64,000 bases of DNA from Diadema setosum (GCF_964275005.1 NC_092702.1:9328830-9392829), one strand, 5' to 3'; numbered from the stretch's first letter, positions 20,301-33,515 are shown. Made by a program: numbers and translations. The notes: a model not told the origin generated them from the sequence alone.

Positions 20301-20890
20301 ATTTAACTTACTGCAGCTGCAGTCAGAGTCGTTCTCGCGCCACGTGTACAGTAGGCAAGTAACAACATGCAAGTGAGGAAAGAAAATGGTGCCAACACAA
20401 AGACAAAACAGGATGAGTGGTGTGGGGTCGTGACCGCGAGTTAGCATACATGCACGAGAAGCGAGCGGAACGCAGAGACGCGGCAAGTTCTCGCGCAAAG
20501 CGAACAGGATGCAGAGACGCGGGCGTTCGTGCACAATCGATAAATCATGTCAAGCATTGACATGTCAGACGCTCGAGGACCATGGAAACAGCATGATGGG
20601 GGAGGGGTGTAGAAGCTGCTCGAGCTCAAGGAATGTACATTGTTATCGGAGACATTACTTCAATGATGGGGGTTCTCATAAACAGATTTGGGGGTAATTT
20701 CCTTTATCAATCATAATGAAATGAAGAAAATGCATTTGCCATCATGCCGACATTGTACTGAACATAACATGGCTGGTGCAATGGCCAGGCATGGGCCCCC
20801 TCCAACCATTTTCGTCGCCCCTGCATGCCTTATTTTGTTGTTGTTGTTGTTCGACATTCTTCGACAGTGATGTACATATAGCGTTAAAGG
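20300..20890. other. 5' flank with short GC-richer direct repeats
   Basis: Near 20455-20530 the words 'gcgagcggaacgcagagacgcgg' and 'gcgaacaggatgcagagacgcgg' form a direct repeat about 45 bases apart. No gene seen. Confidence 0.4.
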
Positions 20891-21640
20891 ACAGTGTATA
20901 ATATACCAATATAAATATATAGGGCCTATATATTACATAGGCCTTATATATTTATACAATCCGTAGGCCCTAATACTGTATATCCAGCCTAGATTAACAG
21001 CGAATGTATAACAACACTCCCTATAAAATGTCAGTATACATAATGCCATTCATCAGATAGCTAGGCCTATACAGAGAATCACAGTTGACGATTTCTGCCC
21101 ATGACAGGGACATCCAGAATCCCTCTCAACATTATTGTGAGGGTCAGATATAGCAGGGTTAGTAATTAAGCAAGGGGCCTTTGATGTAAGAATTACTTTG
21201 CTTACATAAAAAGCTAGACAAAGAACTGACTGTGGGAATTGTACATAAAGGAGTCTGGATTGTCCTGAGTTTGACCGGGGAACAAAGGAAAGGATTAGGC
21301 CTAAGTATTAGTTTAACTTGGGACTACTAAAGGAAGTAGTAGGCCTATATTGTGATGGTGGGCTTTTACTTGACAAGTTTATTGGAAGTTAAAGAACATT
21401 GTTAATGAAAGGATGTAGGAACTTTTAAACTGTGGGAATTGTAAACAGTGTTTTGGGTGGATTGAACCAATGTTCAGATTACCATTTTCCGTTTTACCTA
21501 GACGAACAAAATGAACAAATGAAAACGTTCAATATTTGATTCTAAAGAGCGTGTATTCTGTCTTGATAATACACATTTTTTTCTTATATTTCTTTTTTTC
21601 TCTCTTCCCTTCTCTCTCAGTAATCTGTCAATCAATACAG
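20891..21640. other. Intergenic, palindromic 'taggcctata' cluster
   Basis: Around 20910-20985 there are several 'agggcctatatatt' and 'ataggcctta' words in both orientations, a style common in echinoderm DNA. 'actgtgggaattgta' occurs twice (about 21228 and 21430). No gene seen. Confidence 0.45.
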
Positions 21641-21689
21641 GACCGACTAAATTGGCCCAAGCATTTAAGTCGCAGACTTTGGGCCGATT

Positions 21690-22075
21690 AAAGGCATAAT
21701 ATTCAACATTTACACATGAAACAGAAACACAGCATTTGTGCTTCGAAATAGTTCTTAAATGTGAGTTAGGATAGAAACAACCAATGTAAAAATGTGAACA
21801 GTAATTGATGTAAGCATTGTTAAATACACAAAAGGTGAACAGTGCTTATAATAAAAAGTTTTCATACTAAATCATCTATATGTATAATAGGGCCTACAGT
21901 TATGGTTTAATGAGAAAAATAGCGATATCGCCTTATATTCTACGCTTTATTTCAAAAATATATGGTGGACGTTTTGTGATACAGCTGACCTACATGTACG
22001 CATCAAAAATTGATATCTTGAACATTATTTTGTTTTTAAATCACTGCTCCCAAAGGTAAACAGGACCCTTAAATC
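21690..22075 (-). repeat. Dispersed repeat, inverted copy of 53563-53950
   Basis: Read on the minus strand, this stretch matches 53563-53950 over most of its length: 'ggtcctgtttacctttgggagcagtgatt', 'gttcaagat', 'gtaggtcag.tgtatcacaaaac', 'ccataactgta', 'tttctatc'. The copies are diverged (roughly four of five bases agree by eye). Probably a non-autonomous DNA transposon. Confidence 0.75.
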
Positions 22076-22744
22076 GGCCTGTGACATAGGTAGGGTTAAA
22101 AATGAACCACAATATACCCCCTTCTGTAAAAAAATATCTGTACACACTCTCTCTTTCTCAATTCATTCCTTCCTCTCGATCAGAATACCCTCCCCCTTAT
22201 TTCATAATATATCCCCGACGTGATTACAGCGATCCCTTGATTGGAATGACTGAGATGATTGCTGGATGATTGTGATATTACGTATTCTATTAAGGGTTAT
22301 AGTTATGAAGATCAATTATTGATAGGGTATAATTAAAAGATTCCTCCTAGTTCGATAACACAATCATGATGAATATGCTGTCATTCAATGACAATTAAAC
22401 AGAAATCATGGAGTAATGATTATCATATATAAGCAATCAAAGATCAGTCAAAGTAATCAAAGCAATAAAAATATTCGTGTCCTTTCTGAGGTGATCAAAT
22501 GTGCTTGACACACGATGAAGCTCCATCGCCAACTCCTCTAGGTATTTCATATTATGAAACATAGTCATTGCCGTCTGCGTCCCCATAGTCCTGGTCGACG
22601 TGTTCTTGGTTCCATTTGAGAGGAAAAAAAAAGAATTAAAGATAACTTTTTTTTATTTCTCCAAAATTCATAGCACATGGAAGATTAAAGTTCACGAAAA
22701 TATTAAAGTGCAACAATTGAGGATCCAAGGACCCCATATCCCCC

Positions 22745-22800
<56 letters not shown>

Positions 22801-22855
22801 TAATATACTATAATAACCTGAAAGGAATGTCAGTAACCGCAATTTGACTTCTTCA

Positions 22856-22886
<31 letters not shown>

Positions 22887-24380
22887 TGTTTTTTGCTCTT
22901 TTTGGGGGGTGGATAGCCTGTGCATATCCTTACTTGACGTCATTTTTTGATGCTTGGGAGCGAATTACACTGCCAGATTTCCTCTATATCTTACACTTAC
23001 ATCATCACATCATCAACATGATCATCCACTCTACCCTGTTCAAGTTGAAAGTTGAACGGGGTTCTTTCTTCGGCGTTCCTTCGTTATTGTAGCATCTTTT
23101 CTTCCGACATCCGTTCTTCTGAGCTACTTTCCTCATTTTTTCGCTTTGCAAGCAATTTTTTCCACTCTTCTGCTCCCTTTTTTTTTTTGTGCTCGTGTTC
23201 GCTCACTGGTCATCAATATCGGACGGTGCATGCAGCACCGTCCGTAAATCACCTTCAAATTCAGACATTCCATGGTCCTTCATCAGCCACCGAGCCAACT
23301 CCGCAAGGACACACATGTACTCGATAAATCTTCGTCTATACAGCTCCAGCTCGATACTGCGATATCTGTATACCATTCCGATACCATTCCGATACCACTC
23401 ACATGCACTACCGTAAAACTTCTTAGGAAATGTCAATTCATCACTAATTTTCAAGGTGATAGCACTACTCTTACCGACGGGTCAGTGCCATTGTCTGTCT
23501 TGAGGTAAGAGTAATGATGAATTAACTTGGAAGTTTGAAAGGAGTGTTACAATATTTGTTACATCATTGTCTCTTTTCTACCTCCATGGTTACATTTGCA
23601 TTGCAGTCGCAATATGGCGAGAATCGTCATAGAGTAGGCCTAAATACACTGTAATCAGCTCAGGGAGGTGCACCTCCCTGCTGTAATATCGTTGTGAACG
23701 TAGTAACACGTGAACGCGTAATCATGGCTTGTCATGCTTGTATCACGTCATTATTGAGAATACATGCGTGTAGTGTGATATGGGAACGAATTTTGGCCTA
23801 ATTACGAGTTGTGTTTTTCAGCTTTTCAGCAATATACTCGAATACAAAAGGGTTGCTTGAATTTGAGAAATACAAAAGTTTTCAAATTTGATGCCAATTG
23901 AGATTTTACGGCCGATTTGTGGCTCCGGATCGTCTCTGTACCAGGGACTGTGATACCCCGGCCCAATTCTTGGATAGATAAAATACAATGCATTGGTATA
24001 GCTGACAAAATGCACAATTTCTCAGTCAACTGTGCACTGCACCTGTCTCTAATTTCATCAAAAAAGATTTGTAAGCCCGCAAACATTGATGTACTGACAT
24101 TGATATGTTTTGGCCATTTAATTTCTATTAGGGATTCTTCCTTTTTCATGCTTTGTAAGTACTCATATTTTACGTCGTGTCCCATATCACATCTTTTGCA
24201 TGCAAAATGGCATCTGACATGCAATGCATCCTAGGATTTTTGTTTTTAATCTTTGCCCACGATTACCACACAATCATGACACAAACTTTGTGCGCATTAT
24301 GTTGAATTGTCGGTGCTTTGATTATGACTTTGATTTCAAATATTCGTTTCTACTTTATAATTTCTAATACAATTCTTTCA
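22076..24380. other. Intergenic stretch with (TA)n microsatellite
   Basis: A (TA)n run of about 24 units lies at 22749-22797, and a GT-rich run at 22858-22895. A perfect 20-bp palindrome sits at 23661 (listed separately). No gene or RNA was recognised. The small frames on both strands lack splice support. Confidence 0.55.
23661..23680. repeat. Palindrome CAGGGAGGTGCACCTCCCTG (copy 1)
   Basis: Perfect 20-bp palindrome. The same arms recur with different centres at 25458, 34447 and 35862. Confidence 0.85.
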
Positions 24381-24389
24381 GAGATTGAA

Positions 24390-27300
24390 ATGGCTCAGCA
24401 TCGATTGGGGTTGGGAAGGAGGGGGAAAGCAGAGAAGTGGCAGCTGGGGGTCTCCGGGAGGCAGAATAAAGCACTTTGCCCGCCTATTAACGGAATATTC
24501 AAAGTGAGTCTGCATCTTGCATGATGAATATTATAAGTACTCCTGCGGATGTTTTGTGTCTGCCCGGAAAAGCTGTGTATTCATGGAAACTGCTGATTCA
24601 TGTCAGAAGTTGATCCTTCTTCATCATGACATTGTACTGTGTTGTTCTCGAGCACCAATCGGAAATAATATTTTAAATGTCATCTGTACATCGACTTCAA
24701 GGCCATTCCAAGGTTTGTAGAATAGAATTGCCCCATGTTATAATCTAATTTTATAGGGGAGGGATTTCACTTACTCAAACCCCTCCACAATAAAAGGAAG
24801 AAGTATGACACACTGTAGTAGCAAAACGATGTATAAGTCAATTCAATATACTCTAACCAAAATGTATGCTTATGTAATGACTGCAGTGTATGAATGATTT
24901 GATCAGTTTGTTATGTAATGATGCATTGGGATCTTCTGAATGTATCCCTTTTTCTGTTTGCCCAATTTTCTTTATTTTGTATCATTCCTATTGTAACGTA
25001 GCGGTGTGCCGAGTTGTGTTTCTATTGAATAGAAGTATGTGCAGGTATTGTATACTCTATTAACTACACGCGTTCACATTGGTCCCCGCACACGAGAGAT
25101 CTTATCTTTTTTACGACTGACCGAACCCACATTGGTATATCCCAGCTGTCCCCGAGCTGTGGGGGCAATTAGGGCTTGGGGCGAGCTCTGCCGGGCAGCG
25201 TAGCGCATGCGCACATTTGATGACCACAGCTGGACGCTATCCAACAGGTCTGTTTGGGTTTGTTTATCAATCAGGTGGAGACAGGGAGTCTGTGTGGTCA
25301 GCTTAGGAACGGAAAGAGAGAATTGTGTTTGTGAGGGGAAAAGCCTGGTGGTCTAAGGAATATAAACATAGAACATGTTATTACAAGATGGGGTGTAGGG
25401 GAAGGTGGGGCAAGATGGGACTCGAGGCAGGATGGGACAATGCGATAACTATCTCTGCAGGGAGGTGGAAGAAATCTTTCTTCCACCTCCCTGATCTCTG
25501 TAAGCATCAGAGGGCACTGAAATAAGCACGCTGTCACGAAGCCATCTTTACGCTCTGTGCGGCTGAGATTCTCTTGAGCTTTGGAGGACAAAAGCGAAAA
25601 TTGATATCGATGACGGCAGAATTTCTGCAGTTATGAAATGTATAGTATCCCTGGCATGATATGAAGAAGGGTAGAACGATGACATCGTGTGGTTTATACA
25701 TCAAGTTTATTTCACAAAATGTAGGCAGACTGTATGTCATTGCATGTATTGTGCAGAGCTTAGAAGTGTAATGTGTGTGTGCATGGGACAGGATGGGACA
25801 TCCACCTCGGGGCAGATTGGGCGGGTGTCCCATCTTGCCCCATCATATTTGATATGTTTATTCTTTTTTTTTTCAGTTTCAGAATGGTCCGGAATTACAA
25901 AAGAAAGAGCAACCGTTTCAAGTGGAACACGGAAACATGCGTCTTAATTGTTTGTTCCATCGTGCCCCATGTGTGTGGGGCAGGATGGGACATATTTGGC
26001 TATTTTGAGATGGTTATTACTTAAAATAAAAGTAGGCAATTAAGATGATATTACGTGTGATAGTGTTGCCTTACACAATCTTTGCAAATCCCGTTTCATG
26101 TGGAAGTTTGTTACGTAGTATTTGAAATAAAGCACATGTAGTGAAATGCGGCCTATCTTGCCCCACGTTCCCCTCTATAGGTGGTGGTCTGGTAGTATGA
26201 ACATTACACCTGTAATGAAAATGAAGGATGAAAATTAATATTGATGTGACTTTGAAATGATTGTTATATAAACAACCATTCAATGCACTCATTATGTTCT
26301 ACACATGTAATCATTTTCTGTTTTTAGGTTTGCTGCCTCTTTGGGGACTCCCAGCTGCGGGGGTTTGTGCAAAAGGATGCCCCTCCTCCCAACCCCCACA
26401 GAAGACAGCTCATAATAAACTGCACACCTGGGGGGAAATGCGCGGACGTTGCAACCGAGGTGAATTTTGAACTTTGAACTTTATTTCTTTCGACCCCTTC
26501 CGGAGTATGAAAAATGTAGCATATACAGGGTGGCCCGAAAAGAACGGAACACCTAAGATCTTTAAATTTAGCTACATTGTTGGTTATACAAGTGTATGTC
26601 ACTATTTTGCATACTACAATTTTGTACTCGAAAGTCAATTCCATTTCCAATAACACCAAGTTCTTTAATTTTGGTTAATGCGTTATGATTTTAGAACCAT
26701 TTTTGTCAACCCTTGCAAATTTCAAAATATGATCACTTTGCACTCTCAGAGATGCCGAAACCAGCGAGAATTCGGCTTGCCATAGAACCAGCAGCGTTCA
26801 TAATATGCGGAATGTGGGGCGGACGGTGTTTTTGTCGTCAGGTCGTGTCATTCACAATTGTAACGGACGATGAGAACCACATCGTACACATTGTAAACGT
26901 ATCTGGTTCTATGGCAAGCATTCTTTGGAATATAAATTTTCCGATCCTCGGAAAAGTATTCGCAGTCGCACTGGAACATCATAATGTAACTCATCACCAA
27001 TCAAACCAACACTACACAAGGTACACAAGTTGCTTGACCTTGATGATCCTTCATAACACCAAGTAACAATGGGGAGACGATGGCTTCCGCAGCGAAATTA
27101 CATAAGTTTCTACTGTTCTCACGATCACATTTAACAATTGTGGCTAAAAGGCTAGAGATTAGTTAAAAATCCTATAATTCAAACACCGGCCGTGTTAATT
27201 ATTTACATCAGACATGTCTTTCAATATCTTTCAGATAAGGAATTTCATCTACCCTTATCGACCAAGATTGCTGATGGTGGAAGCGGGGACGAACGACCTT

Positions 27301-27875
27301 GGGCGTCCAGTCGAGGACGCTCGGCAAGATTTTCACCACCTCCTCGAGGCAGCCAAGAAAGTCTCCGAGGTAACTGACTATCTCGTTAATAACTTTAATA
27401 ATTTATTATAAGACCGGCCAATATATATGTTACATAAAGCTACTTCGAGACTTATGCATGACTTCGGGAACGATGAGAATTCGTCCCATATAATATAATA
27501 TATGTTCAAGAAAAAAGTAAAGTTAGTTTGTTTTGAAAAAGTAATTTATTTTAATATTGGTTTTCCGTTGAACTTACATCCTAATCAATTCACTATCATT
27601 GTATATATGTATGTTCTTGTTTTGTATTCATACGACAGGAGGTGGTGGCGTTCTCAATCCTTCCTCGGCTGGATCGCTTAGGGTCGGTCGTCCCCGTCTT
27701 CAACAAGGAGTTCGAGAGGACGGCAATAGAAGCAGGTGTCTCATGGGTGGACCTGACGGCGAGGTTCCCAGTGCAGGATCTGAGGTGTTGGGCCGGTGAC
27801 GGCTTGCACCTCAGTGACTGCACTGGGTTACCTCGCCTAGCAGCTGAGGTCAGCGATGTGTGCTGCAGTTACTGA
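24390..27875 (+). CDS. SGNH/GDSL-type esterase, four coding exons
   Basis: Coding exons 24390-24503, 26328-26459, 27235-27369 and 27639-27875 join in phase 0 at every junction, each with GT/AG sites, giving 205 codons. Exon 1 starts MAQHRLGLGRR; an acceptor-like site just upstream (ttctttcag at 24381) implies a 5' UTR exon further left. Exon 2 opens VCCLFGDSQLRGF (block I, nucleophile Ser). Exon 3 has VEAGTNDLGRP (block III, GxND). Exon 4 has AGDGLHLSD (block V, Asp and His). All four SGNH catalytic positions are present, so it is probably an active lipase/esterase or acyl-hydrolase; the substrate is unknown. No signal peptide is seen, suggesting an intracellular protein. The length is near that of a bare SGNH domain. 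AATAAA lies at 27915. The N-terminal exon is the least certain part. Confidence 0.75.
25395..26178. mobile_element. Non-autonomous element in SGNH intron 1
   Basis: Inverted ends taggggaaggtggggcaaga and tcttgccccacgttcccctcta. The same 'ggcaggatgggac' and 'gtcccatcttgcccc' words are repeated inside in both orientations (25415, 25788, 25825, 25980). About 780 bp, non-coding. It carries the palindrome at 25458. Confidence 0.65.
25458..25493. repeat. Palindrome, CAGGGAGGTGG arms (copy 2)
   Basis: Perfect 17-bp arms (CAGGGAGGTGGAAGAAA and its complement) with a 2-base centre. Confidence 0.85.
26528..27100. repeat. Possible transposon remnant with inner 17-bp inverted repeat
   Basis: 'acagggtggcccgaaaagaac' at 26526 resembles a transposon end, but no matching right end was found. 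gcttgccatagaaccag at 26775-26791 is perfectly mirrored at 26903-26919. It lies in intron 2 of the SGNH gene. Confidence 0.4.
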
Positions 27876-27914
27876 TTTTTTTTTTTTTTATGTGGATATT
27901 GAATTGTTATTGTA

Positions 27915-27920
27915 AATAAA
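27915..27920 (+). terminator. Polyadenylation signal of SGNH gene
   Basis: AATAAA 40 bases after the stop codon, in an AT-rich stretch. Confidence 0.5.
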
Positions 27921-28870
27921 TAGATATGAAAATACACCTTGAAATACATTGTCACGATTTCATTCTTATGTGTTAAGTGTATTTGTTTACAGAATAGGGG
28001 ACTGCCAGAATGGAGAGAGGGAGAGAGAGAGAGAGAAAGAGACAGAGAAACTGAGAAAATTGGTGGGGGAAGGGGAAGGAGTGATGGAGCAGAAGAGTGA
28101 GGGGGAGAGCACAAGACATATACATGTACTGACAGAAGGATAAAAAAGCAGACACAGAGTATAGAGAGGGGAATCGTGATAGTGAATGAAGACAGCGCAG
28201 GAGGATAAAAAGAGAGAGGGTGAGAGATAAAGGAGGAGGCATCAACATGACTTATCACTTACAGCATTGCGTATTACGTAACAATTCACACTCTGTTTTT
28301 TTCCCTCTCTCTCTCCCCCTCCCCCTCTCTCACTTTTTCTCCCGGCAATTCTTTCGATCTGGAAATGTCTACTTTTTATGGGCTTTTGCCAATGCGATTT
28401 GCTAATTGGCCCCCGCCACATGTACAACACACCATCAAAAATGTGATAAAAGATAACATCGACAAAACAATTATTGAATTCGGAGCTTCAGTTACTGCTG
28501 CAATCAATTAAGCACAAACAGAAATCCATTAATTCTGCATAGTCTGGTCTCTTAATTTCTGGGACTTGAATGCGTATTATTTTCTAAGACTTCAAATATT
28601 TCAGATCTTTAAGATTTATTCTTAGTATATAGAAAATAAGACAAAAAATGAACCAAACATAGACTCAAAAGTGTTTTGAAAGCTAAATGGACTTGTCACT
28701 TATAACATTTCCTATGTATGGACATAAAAATATATTATTCTGACTTTCAATATAACTCCTGAAAATAAGGAGAGTATATTGCAGCAGTATCCAGCCGCGC
28801 GAACGAGGACGCACTCCGAAAGCGGCCATGGATGATTTGAGTCATTGTTTATCTGTTTCCTTGACATTCC

Positions 28871-28906
<36 letters not shown>

Positions 28907-31900
28907 CACTTCATAAAGTTTAATTGAAATCCTGAAACCATGACAAGGCCTATGTAATTCTTCTTAAACATGTTGCCGTGAGTATGAAACTTGTACGCGC
29001 AATAATTGATGTACATAACGGAATCGCGACACAATAAATCATTGATACGAAAATGAAAATAAGTAAATAAGCCTATACCTGGAATAAAACGAAATTTACG
29101 TTGTACTCAATGATAACATACATAACCACGAACACTAAAAGGTATGTTTTTTTATCATAAAACATAATTCTTATCTTCACAGTACAATTTCTCCTTTTGT
29201 TTTCTTCTTCAATCTTCCTCTTACTAGCTCACTCTCTCCCTTCACTACTTCCCCCTGCGGCACAACGCACTATCTCCACCCCCTCCTCTCTCTCTCCTTC
29301 TCTCCCTCTCTCTCTCTCCCTTCACTCCTTCCCCCTACGGCACAACTCACAATCTCCCCCCCCCCCCTCTCTCTCTCTCTCTCTGTTTGTTTATATTACC
29401 CAGGAGGCCTCTCTCCTCCTTGTGTTCAAGACAAGGCCATTCTCTGTTTAATCTCCTCCTTGCCACGCCACAGAATTGCATTGTGAAAAAACAGAAGGAA
29501 CGCCTTATCATGCGGAGTTACACTCACCCCCTTCCACTCTACAGCAGAGAACAAGATCCATGACGCCATGACAGTCGGTAAGAAGACCATTCAGTTTTTT
29601 AGTCTGTTTATGTTGATCTATATTCATATTTGTGGCAGGTCTTCTATAGCAGTAAATTATGATCCCAGGCAGTTTTCTGATCAGCACTGCCAACAAAATT
29701 GTTTCCAGCCACAGATTAATTCTGCCAGTAGAAGAGACAAGGGTGCACCGGGTGTTTCGTTGTAGAATGAAAGTGCGGGATAGAGAGAGAATGTGTTGTG
29801 TGGTTTCTTGCTTGATGTCTACGGTAAACTTCACAGCTATTTCATTGGCAGTATCATTTATTCATATTGCTTTATGTTCTTTGTACTTATAATAGTATTA
29901 AGTTTCAATTAACGGTGAAATCAAGGATGAAGTTCCAACTCATGTGAGTGAAGTACCGTATATTGGTATATATATATATATATACTTAGTTATAGTAATC
30001 ACGCCAATTCGATCATAAATATATGTCACATGAATATATGCCTACGATTAATTGGAACATCATAACGGGAGAGTAAATTTGTACAGCTTTAAAACCTTAA
30101 TTCTAGTTGATGATGTGCTTATGTGATGTTGAGGCTATGTTTATTGCATATGTAAGCAAAGGTAGACATATATCAGTTTAATTCAATATCATTGTCATAC
30201 TAGGCCACGTCCAGGCATTCACCACACAGCGCAACAGCGATCATGCCTCCACACGCACACGCTGTAGTCATACTAGTAGTACACGACCCCGTACGTAAGC
30301 GAAACCCAACGTGCGTGGGGATAACACGCGATCAATACGGGAACGTGCATGCAACAGGTACTGAGTAATGTTTTTTCCCTTGCTTTCTACGCAAGCAATG
30401 CGGACAAAAATAGACTGTTAGATGATTGACAGTTGGAGCAATTTAGGTTAGAATTCTTCAAGGAGAGATCATCTAAATTGGAATAGAGCGTTTGCTGTGC
30501 AAAGGGTGAGCCTTGCATGCTGTCCCGTAGCATCCCATGCATTGAACGCGTGTGTACGTGTAGCGTGCATACGCGTGCGCAAATGGGAAAATATCGTAAT
30601 TGCCTTGGCCAAAGACTATACCCCTACGTTCCGTCGGCGTAGGCTCCGCCCCCATGACATCATTCCCATGACGTCATCTCCTGAATAAAGGGTTTTTCCC
30701 TTTGTGCCACAAAGTGCCTAGGTCTTTTGAGCTCAAACCGACTGGAAAAAATCATAAAAAATGTTTGTCATCTGTGGAAAAGTGCTCAAAAATGTAAACT
30801 CAATATTAAATATGCTAGATACCTTTTTATATATAGCTCCCTATCAAAGCAAGCACTCTAAACGTGCATGAAATGAGATATAAAGGGGACAAATGTCTAT
30901 CGTTCCGACTACAAATTGTATTTTTTCAATGTACTTTAGATATGCCACAAAGCCAAAGAAGTGCAAAGGTATAGGGCGCCATCTAATTTCAATTACACGT
31001 CCCTTGGGGCGGGCATTTTGAATTAGCATTGACATTGATTGGAGGCCAACCGCCGGAGTGTACTCGGATATATTTTGGGAATATTCTACGTCTTCTGCAT
31101 CATGATTAGGCAAGTCTTACCGTAATAATGATTTTCATTGTATAAAGTTTGTTATAAGTGTATATCGTGGTAGGAAAGTGAGATTAACGTGTAGAATTTG
31201 AGGTAGATTTATGAGGAATCATTTCATTTTTTGTACATATTGACAGGTCATTCATTTTGACGTACGCGTACGTACGCAATGGTGCGAAGATTTTCACATT
31301 GATTAACACGTATTTTACAAAGGGGAACCATATTCTGAACGAGTGTCCTCGCTAGCCGGCCAGCCTACCTTTGCTTTGGTTTGCTTAGCTTGGGAAGTTT
31401 GACCTTGCTGACCTTGGCACCTTGTCGAACGTTGGCCGTGTTCTCTTGTCTTTCTCTTCAGATTTTTTCCCTTCTAACGTTACAGTAGCGCTGCTCACAC
31501 CATCGGGAAGAAATGAGAAAATAATAAACTTACGTACTTCGTCTTCGGTAATGCTCGTCAGCGCAGCTAGCAGTGCATGCAGTGAGATATCGCGAACTGT
31601 TATCTTCTTGCACACCAAAGCATGCACCATACCATCTTACAGCACTCACTTTACGGAAGAACAAGGCAATAGCGTCAGTCAATGATTTTTCCAAGAAGCC
31701 ATTCACGCACACGCAACATGTGAGTCCATTCCTCACTCACGGCCTACGCACGCGTGAACACACCGCTTGACAGGCACGCAAAGGCACAAGCATGATCGCG
31801 CCTCGCGGCGCGCGCGGACTGAGTTTCGGGACTGCGCCCTCATCACTCAGAGCTAGCACGAACTCGTCTGAGATCGATCAGTGATTTTTTGCTTGATTGC

Positions 31901-32644
31901 GCAAGGTTATCCGAATGAATGGCGCGGTGTTACGAATCGTGACCTCACGTCCCGTAGCGTTACATAATACAACTACTGCATGCAGTACGAGTCTAGAAAC
32001 ATACTGTACGATCGCTCACGTACTGTGGGGACACTGATCCTGATTCCTGATCCATTACTTCTGTTGCCACCACTGCACTGGCACCTCCAATCCAAGGCGC
32101 CAGGCTGACTGTACTCCAAGATCTATTTAGTCTAGTGATCTGGTAAGAACGATACACTAAACTATACACTGTCATCAATGACATCATCATCATCGGGATG
32201 TCATCATCAGGACATAAAATTACACTGTAAGTTACATAGATCCAGGCATAGGCCTAAGTACTAGAAATCTACTAGTCTAGGTCCTAGACATAGATCTAAC
32301 TTAATTTTTACTGCTAATTCGACGGCATATGTCATGATGTAGCTTCAGCCGATGCCAACTCGGGTTCCATAAACAAAGTTGCGCCTCCAAACCTCTCGAT
32401 CTAACATGACTGTCCTTAGTGCCAAGGCCTGCGTCCTTCTTCAGTACACTGATTAAAGTGGCCTTAAATTACTTCTTCCTAATATGCAATTCCCTGTTTA
32501 GGCTCCCAGTCCCAGAGAGTACGAGGGAATTGGCAGATAGCTCAGGGTGTCGCGCCCAGTGTCCCGCTAATCTCATCCTTCTCTCACGCACTTTGTCAGA
32601 CACCTGACCTTTGGCAATGTACCATACAAGTCATCATTTCTATA
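27921..32644. other. Intergenic, low-complexity tracts and CpG-richer patches
   Basis: No gene could be supported. Present are GA-rich at 28012-28110, CT-rich at 28300-28345, poly-A of 30 at 28874-28903, C/T-rich at 29195-29390, and a short (TA)n at 29965-29985. CG-containing words cluster at 30200-30350, 31258-31285 (tacgcgtacgtacgc) and 31795-31830 (cgcctcgcggcgcgcgcgg). The last cluster could mark a promoter, but no gene is visible beside it. Confidence 0.5.
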
Positions 32645-33515
32645 AAGTAGTAGTAGTTGTAGTAGTTTATTCTTTAAAAATCACACCCGTCACACGGACG
32701 GCCGGCCTAAAAAGGCCTATGAGTGATACATGTGTACATCAAACATTATAAATAATACAAAATATATAAATGAATCATGTAGGACATACAACATAACAGT
32801 ATATGACTACTAACAACGTAGTCACTCCATGACACATAAGGGCTATCCTTAGCCCGACCAGACGCCGTGCGCTATCGCGACTTAATACACTTGTGTACAG
32901 CGACAGGGCTGTGTATAGTTAGGCTATCCTGAGCATGCGTGTGTGTACACTCCGTCCAGTGCTTTCTCTTGTCTCGCTGTAAGTGTCCACGTCTCAGCTC
33001 CATAGACCTCTACAGTAATACAGACTCAACTGTTGTGACAAAAAGTCGCCGTTTTATGTCGTCGCTGAGCTGGGATTTCCACACGTTCCTCATACTGTGC
33101 AAAGCATTCCATGCGTGGCCATGTCTAGCGTCTGATCCTGATGTCTTCTGTCGAGGCAATCCAGGAGCACAGATACTTGAACTTCGTTCCTCACATCGAG
33201 TACTGCGCCGTCTAACTTCAGGTTGTGATAGTGGTGTCGTCGATATTAAATGCCATCACCTTTGTCTTCTTTGCATTGAGCCGTAGACCAATCTTCTTGC
33301 ACTCCTTTTCCACTGCAAATAGCAGCTCCCTTGCCTTTTCAGTCGTATCTGATATTAACCCGTTGAGGACAGTTTGATTTTGCTACAACATGCATTTCCC
33401 ATAGACACCTGCCCGAGTATTCTCGGGACTCGTCCTCAACGGGTTAAGGCAATATCGTCAGCAAAATCAAGGTCAGTGACCATTACAGGCGGAACACGAC
33501 AGCTTTGACGGGGCA
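32645..33515 (-). mobile_element. LINE reverse-transcriptase fragment with microsatellite tail
   Basis: On the minus strand: VMVTDLDFADDIAL (RT motif with the catalytic ADD), then TEKARELLFAVEKECKKIGL and LNAKKTKVMAFN. In shifted frames follow residues ending in YGAETWTLT, typical of the thumb/C-terminal region of a non-LTR RT. The 3' end (low coordinates) is 'aataaactactacaac...', a TAC-type repeat tail. It is 5'-truncated at about 33515 and broken by frameshifts and stops after residue IDDTTITT. The clade is not settled. A small MITE sits inside the RT motif (33359). Confidence 0.75.
33359..33443. mobile_element. 85-bp TTAA-flanked MITE inside the LINE
   Basis: Ends CCCGTTGAGGAC and GTCCTCAACGGG, bordered on both sides by TTAA (33355-33358, 33444-33447). 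TTAA duplication and CCC/GGG ends fit piggyBac-type elements. Removing the insert with one TTAA restores the run ADDIAL-ISDTT of the LINE, so the boundaries are exact. Confidence 0.85.

Noticed and set aside
22600-22797. 65-codon frame ending in IYIYIY
   Set aside because: It reads through a (TA)n microsatellite.
26713-27066. 117-codon frame inside the SGNH intron
   Set aside because: It spans the inverted repeat at 26775-26919 and has no recognisable domain or splice support.
31385-31680. Minus-strand 81-codon frame beside CG-rich sequence, with a gtaagt inside
   Set aside because: Could be a first exon, but no second exon and no family resemblance were found.
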